A stretch of 7,651 bases of DNA from an uncultured Mycoplasma sp. Lineage in GTDB: Bacteria > Bacillota_I > Bacilli_A > Mycoplasmatales > Mycoplasmoidaceae. The stretch spans positions 1-7,651 of the forward strand of contig CAMWHH010000026.1 in NCBI GenBank assembly GCA_947174035.1, in the 5' to 3' direction. Below, piece after piece: positions 1-7,651 of this stretch. Under the pieces are notes generated by a model. That model made no database searches. It worked only from the letters and a program-made list of their open reading frames with translations, and was not told where the DNA came from. Within the stretch, counting starts at the first letter, position 1. Each line of letters begins with the position of its first letter. The position numbers were made by a program, and so were the translations under genes.

Positions 1-137
1 ATACAAATTTAATATTTTAATTATTTTATTTATTCTATTAGTTATAAAAAAATTATTTTCTAAAAATTAAAAATTTTTCTTAATTTTAAATTTTTTTTAA
101 TCATATAAATCTATTTTTTACAAAATAATGTTTTTTA

Positions 138-168
138 TTAACTTTTATTTACTCCTACATAGTAAAAT
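138..168 (+). promoter_or_regulatory. possible upp promoter (weak call)
   Basis: A TAAAAT hexamer at 163-168 resembles a -10 box (5 of 6 to TATAAT). TTAACT at 138-143 matches a -35 box at 4 of 6, but the spacer is 19 nt, longer than ideal. Transcription would start near 175, leaving a leader of about 20 nt that still contains the ribosome binding site. TATAAA at 104-109 is an alternative -10. In sequence this AT-rich, chance matches are common, so this is only a candidate. Confidence 0.25.
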
Positions 169-183
169 TTTGTTAATAATTTT

Positions 184-187
184 GGAG
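184..187 (+). promoter_or_regulatory. upp ribosome binding site (decides the start)
   Basis: GGAG at 184-187 lies 9 nt before the ATG at 197, a normal Shine-Dalgarno spacing. It directly abuts the in-frame ATG at 188, which is too close to serve that codon. This favours 197 over 188 and over the far-upstream in-frame ATG at 128. Confidence 0.7.
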
Positions 188-196
188 ATGCTAGAA

Positions 197-817
197 ATGA
201 CATTTATATTTGATCACCCTTTAATTAAAGATAAATTAACAAGAATGAGAAAAAAAGAAACAGAGTCTACTAAGTTTAGAGATAATTTAAAAGAAATTAC
301 TCAACTAATGGCTTATGAAGTTACTAAAAATTTTGAATTAGATAGAATTGAAATCGAAACACCAATAACTAAAATGCTAGGATATAAATTAAAAGAAAAA
401 ATTGTTCTGATTCCAATTTTAAGAGCAGGACTTGGAATGGTAGATGGACTAAAAGATTTAATTCCAACAGCTAGTATTGGTCACATTGGTATTTATAGAG
501 ATGAAGAAACATCTAAACCAAAAGAATACTATTGTAAAATGCCTGAAAATTTAAAAAATGGTAATGCTATTATTTTAGATCCTATGCTAGCAACTGGTGG
601 TAGTGCTAGTAAAGCAATTGAAATTATTAAAGGATACCAACCAAAATCAATTTCTTTAATTTGTTTAGTGGGAGCACCAGAAGGTTTAAAAGTTATTGAA
701 TCTAATCACAAAGACGTAAATATTTACATTGCACAATTAGATGAAAAATTAAATGATAAGTTTTACATTGTTCCAGGTTTAGGAGATGCTGGAGATAGAA
801 TTTTTGGAACAAAGTAA
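197..817 (+). CDS. upp: uracil phosphoribosyltransferase
   Basis: Cytoplasmic salvage enzyme that joins uracil to PRPP to give UMP and pyrophosphate. The product is 206 aa, matching the roughly 208 aa of bacterial UPRTs. The N-terminus (TFIFDHPLIKDKLTRMR) is typical of the family. ILRAGLGM at about residues 74-81 is a conserved structural motif. The PRPP-binding loop DPMLATGGSA is at 118-127, and the uracil-binding C-terminus (PGLGDAGDR, about 193-201) is intact. Start at 197 follows the family N-terminus and the GGAG at 184-187; an upstream in-frame extension is hydrophobic, AT-driven and absent from the family. The gene contains no TGA codon. It is the only plus-strand gene here, converging on tdk with 52 nt between stop codons. 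Stop codon is TAA. The identification is secure. Confidence 0.97.
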   Translation: MTFIFDHPLIKDKLTRMRKKETESTKFRDNLKEITQLMAYEVTKNFELDRIEIETPITKMLGYKLKEKIVLIPILRAGLGMVDGLKDLIPTASIGHIGIYRDEETSKPKEYYCKMPENLKNGNAIILDPMLATGGSASKAIEIIKGYQPKSISLICLVGAPEGLKVIESNHKDVNIYIAQLDEKLNDKFYIVPGLGDAGDRIFGTK

Positions 818-829
818 TTTGTGAATTAA

Positions 830-878
830 AAAAAATAAAAAGTTAGTTTAAATTTCTTGGACTAACTTTTTATTTTTT
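830..878. terminator. bidirectional intrinsic terminator shared by upp and tdk
   Basis: A perfect 18-bp inverted repeat (830-847 with 861-878) surrounds a 13-nt loop. The core GTTAGT/ACTAAC is flanked by A-runs on the left and T-runs on the right, so the RNA from either strand is a hairpin followed by a U-rich tract. It lies 12 nt after the upp stop. The right arm contains the last two Lys codons and the TAA of tdk, so the tdk transcript would stop just past its own coding end. Only two G-C pairs are present, which is usual for such an AT-rich genome. Confidence 0.8.
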
Positions 879-1520
879 AATTTTTGCTTTTAAATCGTTT
901 TTAAATGATTTAATTTTGTCATCTGTTGGTTTGCCAGGAACTTTATGGTGGTGACGACATTTAACTGTGTATGTTTCAAAATTACCAATTTGAACTACAG
1001 GTTCATCATAATGACTAGGTTTATCATTAACAATTCTTTGTGTAATTGATCCAGGTGCTCCACAATCTGTACAAATTGCTGAAAGTTTTTGAACATATTC
1101 AGCACAACACGCTATTTTTGCAGTCACTGGAAATGGTTCATTTTTAAAATTTTTATCTAACGCTGAAACGTATACAATGTATCCACTATCTGCTAGTGTT
1201 TCACAAACTTCAACAATTGCTTCATCAGCAAATTGTGCTTCATCAATTGCTATCACATGAGGATTTACTTCTAAAGACAATATTTTGTCAAATATTTCAT
1301 AAGGATGATCAAATTCTAAAGAATTCATTTTTCTACCATCTCTAGATTTGATTTCATTTTTTGATCTTGTATCAATTTTTGGTTTAAATACTTGATAAAT
1401 TACATCAGCATAATCTAATCTTTTAAGTTTTCTTAAAAGTTCTTCTGATTTACCAGCAAACATAGGACCACAAATTAATTCAATTCAACCTCTTTCTTTT
1501 CCAAATGCATTATTTTTCAT
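870..1520 (-). CDS. tdk: thymidine kinase (type II, zinc-binding)
   Basis: Phosphorylates thymidine to dTMP with ATP in the cytoplasm, feeding dTTP synthesis by salvage. The product is 216 aa when TGA is read as Trp at residue 12 (1485-1487). Before it lies [10 protein letters not shown] and after it [15 protein letters not shown], the usual start of the family. Walker A (GPMFAGKS) is at 18-25. The DEAQF motif with the probable catalytic base Glu94 is at 93-97. Zinc-ribbon ligands Cys150, Cys153, Cys198 and His201 are all present. The chosen ATG at 1518-1520 has AGGAG (1532-1536) 11 nt upstream; starting at the internal Met20 would cut off most of the P-loop, so it is wrong. The gene follows ychF with a 14-nt gap and is probably co-transcribed with it. 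Its stop codon sits inside the terminator shared with upp. Confidence 0.96.
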
Positions 1521-1531
1521 ATTATTTCTTG

Positions 1532-1537
1532 CTCCTA
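1532..1537 (-). promoter_or_regulatory. tdk ribosome binding site overlapping the ychF stop codon
   Basis: On the minus strand TAG (1535-1537, the ychF stop) runs into AGGAG (1532-1536), the Shine-Dalgarno sequence of tdk. The AG of the stop is also the AG of the SD. A ribosome finishing ychF therefore covers the tdk initiation region, an arrangement that suggests translational coupling. Confidence 0.7.
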
Positions 1538-2632
1538 AACATTAAATTTGAAAGTACAAATATCACCATCTTCAACTATATAGTCTTTTCCTGCAAGTTT
1601 CATTTTCCCTTGTTTTTTTACTTCTTCTTCACTTTTTAGTTCAATCAAGTCTTTGTACTTAATAATTTCAGCTTTTATAAATCCTTTTTGAAAGTCTGAA
1701 TGAATTATTCCAGCGCATTCAGGTGCTGTCATTCCTTTTTTAAATTCTCAAGCCCTTACTTCTTTTTTTCCATATGTAAAATATGTTTGTAAATTTAATT
1801 TTTCATAAGCTTTTAAAATTAATTTATTTAAACCTATTTCAGATAATCCAACCATTTCTAAAAAGTTTAATTTATCTTCATCATCACCAAGTTTTGATAA
1901 ATCTTCTTCTAATTTAATTGCAAGAGGAACAATATTTTCTTCACCTACTTTTTCTTTTAATTTTTGGTATTCAATATTTTTACTTAAATTTAATAAATCA
2001 GATTCAGAAACATTAGCTACATAAATTACTGGTTTTAAAGTAAGTAAAGAATAACTTTTAATTACTTGTTTTTCTTTTTCATTTAAATCAACTGTATTAG
2101 CTAATTTTTCTTTCGTTAAAGCTGCTAGAATTTTCTCACAAACTTCTTTTTCTAAAAATGCATCCTTATCTCCAGATTGTGCTTTTTTAGAAATTCTTTG
2201 TAATCTGTTATTAATTACATCAATATCAGCAAAAATTAATTCTAAATTGATTATTTCTAAATCTCTGATAGCATCTATTGAACTATTAACATGAGTAATG
2301 TCACTATTTTCAAAACACCTAACAACATGACAAATTGCACCAACTTCTCTGATGTTGTTTAAAAACTTGTTACCTAAACCTTCACCTTTGCTAGCACCTT
2401 TAACTAGTCCTGCAATATCAACAAACTTAAAAGTATTGGGAACAATTTTTTCTGGACTAATTAACTTTGCTAAATTTTGTAATCTTTGGTCAGGTACATT
2501 AACTATTCCTACATTTGGTTCAATAGTTGCAAATGGATAATTAGCAGCTTCAACTGAAGAATTGGTAATAGCATTAAATAATGTTGATTTTCCTACATTG
2601 GGTAATCCAACAATCCCTGTTGATAAACTCAT
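1535..2632 (-). CDS. ychF: YchF/OLA1-family ribosome-associated ATPase
   Basis: Obg-related TRAFAC P-loop protein that binds ribosomes and, in studied members, prefers ATP to GTP; its cellular role is still debated. The product is 365 aa, the standard family length. The G1 motif GLPNVGKS is at 9-16, the NYPFATIEPN switch I signature at 31-40, and G3 DIAGLVKGAS starts at 72. The G4-equivalent NVSE (207-210), with Glu where GTPases have Asp, is the family hallmark linked to ATP preference. The C-terminal TGS domain covers roughly 280-365 with a typical AGIIHSDFQKGFIKAE stretch. A TGA at 1748-1750 encodes Trp295 in the conserved EVRAW segment; without recoding the gene would look split in two. 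AGGAG (2638-2642) lies 5 nt before the ATG. A hairpin stands between it and fba. Stop codon is TAG. Confidence 0.97.
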
Positions 2633-2649
2633 AAAATCTCCTAATTTTC

Positions 2650-2683
2650 AAAATAAAATAAATGAATCAATGATTCATTTATT
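2650..2683 (-). terminator. hairpin after fba: intrinsic terminator or attenuator ahead of ychF
   Basis: A perfect 12-bp inverted repeat (2657-2668 with 2672-2683) has a 3-nt loop. It begins 20 nt past the fba stop and is followed on the minus strand by a T-rich tract (2656-2650). It has two G-C pairs. The stem base is only 14 nt from the ychF Shine-Dalgarno sequence. I see no convincing promoter between the hairpin and ychF, so ychF either depends on read-through or on a promoter overlapping or preceding the hairpin. Confidence 0.65.
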
Positions 2684-2703
2684 AAATTTATTTTCTAATT
2701 TAT

Positions 2704-3594
2704 TTATGCTTTATTTAAAGAACCAAATAAAGTTATTTTTTCTAAAATTTTAGATTTAATTGCTTCATATCCAGGTTTTAATAATTTTCTTGGATCAAAT
2801 CCTTTTTTAGCTTTATCTAAATCTTTTTTGTCTTCGATATATTTTCTTACAGCTTCTTGAAAAGCAACTTGACATTCAGTGTTTACATTAATTTTTACAA
2901 CACCTAATTCAATTGCTTTTTTAATTTGTTCATCTGGAATACCAGTACCACCATGTAAAGTCACACCAATATCTCCAATTACTGAACTGATTTCTGATAA
3001 TCTTTCAAAGTTTAATCCTTTTCAATTGTCAGGGTATAAACCATGAATATTACCAATTCCAGCTGCTAAAACAGTAATAGGTAATTGAGAAATTTTTTTG
3101 CATTCTTCAATGTCTGCTAATTCTCCACTACCAATAACACCATCTTCTTCTCCACCAATTGTTCCAACTTCTGCTTCTAAACTAATATCTCTATTACCAA
3201 TTATTTTTAGAAGTTGTTCAACTTTTTGATAGTTTTGTTCAAAAGGTTCATGTGAACCATCAAACATAACTGAACTAAAACCTGCTTCAATAGCTTGAAT
3301 ACAAGCATCATAAGAACCATGATCTAAGTGCATAACTACTGGTACAGTTATTTTTAAATTTTCAATCATGGCTGCTGTCATCGCTGCAACTGTTTTATAA
3401 CCACATTGATATTTTGCAGCACCTTCAGATAAACCAATAATAATTGGAGTGTTAGTTTCTTGTGCAGTTGTTAATATTGCTTTTGTTCATTCCAAGTTGT
3501 TTGTGTTGATGTGAGCAATTGCATAATTTCCTTTTTTTGCATCTGCTAGCATTTTTTTCATACTAACAAAAGGATAATCTACTTTTGTAATCAT
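2704..3594 (-). CDS. fba: fructose-bisphosphate aldolase, class II
   Basis: Zinc-dependent glycolytic enzyme that cleaves fructose 1,6-bisphosphate to dihydroxyacetone phosphate and glyceraldehyde 3-phosphate. The product is 296 aa, close to the 285-290 aa of related class II enzymes. The LDHG motif provides the catalytic Asp91 and zinc ligand His92. The EAEVGTIGGEED stretch is at 140-151. Zinc ligands His184 (in GIGNIHG) and His214 (in TLHGGTG, part of the phosphate-binding region) are present. The C-terminal region INVNTECQVAF is also typical. Two TGA codons encode Trp36 (3487-3489) and Trp191 (3022-3024); read with the standard code the gene would fall into three pieces, so it is not a pseudogene. 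AGGAG (3602-3606) precedes the ATG by 7 nt. It lies 32 nt after rpoE with no convincing promoter between, so co-transcription with rpoE is likely. Stop codon is TAA. Confidence 0.97.
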
Positions 3595-3626
3595 AATATT
3601 TCTCCTTAAAAACCAAATCAAAATTA

Positions 3627-4166
3627 TTAATCTTCAGAATCATCTTCGATTTCTTCAGATTCATCATCTACTTCTATTTCAAAACTTTCATCTTCATCAT
3701 CTTCATCATCAGAATCATCATCACTGTCTTTTTCAATACTTGAAGAAGATTTAATTTCTTCTTCTACTACAATATCATCATCTTCAGAAACAATAATAGC
3801 TGAGTCAAGGTTTTTTCCAGAATCTTCATCAATATATTCATCAATTTCTGTTTCTTCTTCAACTTTTGATACAGGCGGAATGTATCCATCAATGTCATTT
3901 TCATAGTATTCATCTAACCCAAACATTGAAGATGTGATTTTATTGATTTCTGATAAAGTAAAATATTCTCTTAATGATCATCTTTGTTTTCCTAAAGATA
4001 TGAATCTAATATCTTGTAGTAATTCAATGTAAAGATCACTAGCATAATCTTTGATTGATTTATCTTTTTTTAATAAATCATTAAAAAGTTCTTTGAATGT
4101 AAATGGTGTGTTACCAAACTTTTCTTTTGCATATTCATAAGTTATTTCAATTAAATGTTTGCTCAT
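3627..4166 (-). CDS. rpoE: DNA-directed RNA polymerase delta subunit
   Basis: Accessory subunit of Firmicutes/Mollicutes RNA polymerase that, in Bacillus, promotes polymerase recycling and alters promoter selectivity. The product is 179 aa (B. subtilis about 173). Residues 1-80 form the globular HARE-HTH domain; the stretch DLYIELLQDIRFISLGKQR-W-SLREY aligns by eye with the Bacillus domain, including the Trp, here a TGA (Trp63, 3978-3980). Residues 81-179 form the disordered acidic tail: 47 of 99 residues are Asp or Glu against four Lys. The ATG is preceded by AAGGA at 4180-4184, a rather long 13-nt spacing. A -10-like TATAAT lies upstream, overlapping the end of the HD gene. A 12-nt palindrome covers the start codon. 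Fba follows 32 nt downstream. Stop codon is TAA. Confidence 0.95.
3688..3723 (-). repeat. imperfect GAT/GAA triplet repeat in the rpoE acidic tail
   Basis: Twelve consecutive triplets on the plus strand, almost all TCA or TCT, correspond to a run of Asp and Glu codons (GAT, GAA) in the coding strand. The tract lies in the disordered tail, where gain or loss of whole triplets would keep the reading frame. It is a low-complexity coding repeat, not a separate element. Confidence 0.6.
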
Positions 4167-4175
4167 AAATTTATG
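4164..4175. repeat. 12-nt perfect palindrome over the rpoE start codon
   Basis: CATAAATTTATG at 4164-4175 is its own reverse complement. One arm contains the rpoE ATG (4164-4166), and the palindrome sits between the Shine-Dalgarno sequence (4180-4184) and the second codon. It could be a small operator, a weak RNA hairpin masking the start, or chance in A/T-dominated sequence. Confidence 0.4.
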
Positions 4176-4197
4176 GTTTTCCTTTTAAATCTTTTAA

Positions 4198-4226
4198 ATT
4201 ATACTAATTAATTAAACTTTTATTAA
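4198..4226 (-). promoter_or_regulatory. candidate rpoE promoter
   Basis: On the minus strand a perfect -10 hexamer TATAAT (4203-4198) is preceded at a 17-nt spacing by TTAATA (4226-4221), which matches TTGACA at 4 of 6. The -35 and part of the spacer lie inside the last codons of the HD gene. Predicted initiation near 4191 leaves a leader of about 25 nt that contains the rpoE ribosome binding site. This would make rpoE-fba a unit separable from ispE-gltX-HD. The perfect -10 and ideal spacing make this the best promoter candidate in the window. Confidence 0.5.
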
Positions 4227-5457
4227 TCAATATTATTTTATTGTTTTCTTTTTTGTTGTCTTTAAATGACAAAATTTTTTCAGATGGAAATCTAAAAACT
4301 TCTTTTTTTGCAGAATCATAAATATTTATCATGTTTTTTTCGCCTTCATAATAAATTTGTTTTTTCTTTTTTTCTATAACATCAAATAAGTATTTAGCAT
4401 CAATACTAATGTTTTTAGCTTTTTTCTTAATTTCTTCTAAAGTGTAAGAATTAAAATTTACCGCATAAATATCACCCATATTGTTAAATCCATCAATAAA
4501 TGTATTTAATATTTTGTCATTTAAAGATTTCAAAGATCATAAAAAAGAAGAAAGATTACTATCATTTAGATATATATAAGTTTTTTCAATATTAACTTTT
4601 TTTTCAAAAACTATTCATTCATAAAAATCATAAAAATAAACATTGTTTCTTTTTTCATAAAAAACATTTTTTATTTCTTTTAATCTTTCAAATATTTTTA
4701 TTAAGCTTCATTCATAGATATAAGTGTTTTTATTTGCATAAATATCATCATGCATATAAAACCTTCCTAGCAAGAAACTTTCAATATAGTTAATGGCTGT
4801 TTTTGTAAAACAAACATCATTGTCTAACAAAACTGATCTTTCAACCAAAAAATCAATATCAATAGTAGAAAAACAAGTTCCAATATAATAAGAATCTCTT
4901 AGTAAATAGTCAATTCTATCAACATCCAAATTTGAAGAAATTAGTCTACTTATTCATTCTTGTTTGCACTCTCCAGTATAAACATTTATTAAACTATCAG
5001 GATTTACTTTGTTTTGTTTCAATAAATGATAAATTTGAAGGTTTGGGTTTTTAATTATTTCCATTCCCATTTTTTCATGATTGATGTTAGAAATTTTTTC
5101 AAAGACATGACTAAAAGGCCCATGACCAATGTCATGAAGCATTGCAGCTAATAAAAACAACTTTCTATCATTTTTTGAAATTTGATTAATGAAATGTTTA
5201 GCAAACTTTTTTGCAACACAAAAAGTACCCAAACAATGGCTATATCTATTTTGTGTAGCAGATGGAAAAATTTTAAAACTTATTCCTAATTGCTTTATTT
5301 CTAAAAGTCTAGTCATTTCAAAACTAAAAGCAAAATCTGCTAATCATTTATCATTTGAAAAATTAATTTCTTTATGAATAGGATCTTTAATGTAATAATT
5401 AAGTTTTTTCTTAAAAATTTCATTATTTTTATTTTTTTGTTCTGCTATTTCTTTCAT
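4204..5457 (-). CDS. HD-superfamily phosphohydrolase (YwfO-like, dGTPase-related)
   Basis: Metal-dependent HD-domain protein of the COG1078/YwfO type; studied relatives such as Enterococcus EF1143 hydrolyse dNTPs, so dNTP-pool control is the likely but unproven role. The product is 417 aa, near the family length of about 430-455. The N-terminus carries IKDPIHKEI and EMTRLLEIKQLG, typical of the family. Metal-site residues are visible: His74 in RYSHCLG, His108-Asp109 in MLHDIGHGPFSH, and an Asp within DVDRIDYLLRDSYYIG (178-193). The C-terminal third (from about 250) is Lys/Asn/Ile rich and less recognisable. Five TGA codons encode Trp38, 168, 250, 281 and 307, so the standard code would shatter the gene. 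Its ATG immediately follows the gltX TAA; AAGGA (5465-5469), inside the gltX end, is 7 nt upstream. Stop codon is TAG. Confidence 0.9.

Positions 5458-7651
<2,194 letters not shown>

Larger units (their letters stand above)
1..196. other. AT-rich intergenic leader upstream of upp
   Basis: This is the non-coding stretch between the window edge and upp. I count only seven G or C bases in the first 120 positions. No protein family, tRNA or rRNA is recognisable on either strand. A weak all-A/T inverted repeat (63-70 with 80-87, followed by a T-run) could be the tail of a terminator for a gene left of the window, but such pairing is expected by chance in this composition. The last 60 bases probably hold the upp promoter and do hold its ribosome binding site. 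Confidence 0.6.

Noticed and set aside
63..87. A/T-only hairpin in the left spacer as a terminator
   Set aside because: No G-C pairs, and complementary A and T runs are expected by chance here; the upstream gene is not visible.
128..196. N-terminal extension of upp with a hydrophobic stretch that might look like a signal or membrane segment
   Set aside because: UPRT is cytoplasmic and about 207 aa; the extension is absent from the family, AT-driven, and the GGAG at 184-187 fits the ATG at 197.
2352..2753. Two short plus-strand open frames opposite ychF (2352-2540 and 2562-2753)
   Set aside because: They are antisense shadows of conserved ychF/fba coding sequence, have no SD and no recognisable protein.

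Overview
This window is a piece of a very AT-rich Mollicutes chromosome. Eight protein genes are recognisable and seven read on the minus strand. UGA must be read as tryptophan: six of the genes are interrupted by in-frame TGA codons exactly where their families carry Trp or run straight on. I count 14 such codons and no TGG in any of the eight genes. This fits the Spiroplasma/Mesoplasma/Entomoplasma/Mycoplasma mycoides side of the Mollicutes, but the genus is a guess from general resemblance.

Layout: positions 1-196 are an almost G+C-free leader in front of upp (uracil phosphoribosyltransferase), the only plus-strand gene (197-817). It converges on tdk (thymidine kinase, 870-1520, minus). 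Between them is an 18-bp inverted repeat that looks like a shared bidirectional terminator. Upstream of tdk on the minus strand is ychF (1535-2632), whose stop codon overlaps the tdk ribosome binding site. A hairpin separates ychF from fba (class II fructose-bisphosphate aldolase, 2704-3594). Then come rpoE (RNA polymerase delta subunit, 3627-4166), a YwfO-like HD phosphohydrolase (4204-5457), gltX (glutamyl-tRNA synthetase, 5458-6924) and the 3' part of ispE (CDP-ME kinase, 6941 to the window edge).

Transcription units suggested by spacing, all minus strand: (ispE-gltX-HD), with gaps of 16 and 0 nt; (rpoE-fba), with a plausible promoter overlapping the end of the HD gene and a hairpin after fba; and (ychF-tdk), with a 14-nt gap. 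Upp stands alone on the plus strand. The jobs are core housekeeping: pyrimidine salvage (upp, tdk), possible dNTP-pool control (HD protein), glycolysis (fba), transcription (rpoE), ribosome-associated ATPase (ychF), aminoacylation (gltX) and isoprenoid precursors (ispE).

I found no mobile element, CRISPR array, RNA gene or unfamiliar gene cluster. Nothing here supports a new biological system. The points worth a second look concern gene-expression layout and lineage-specific details.
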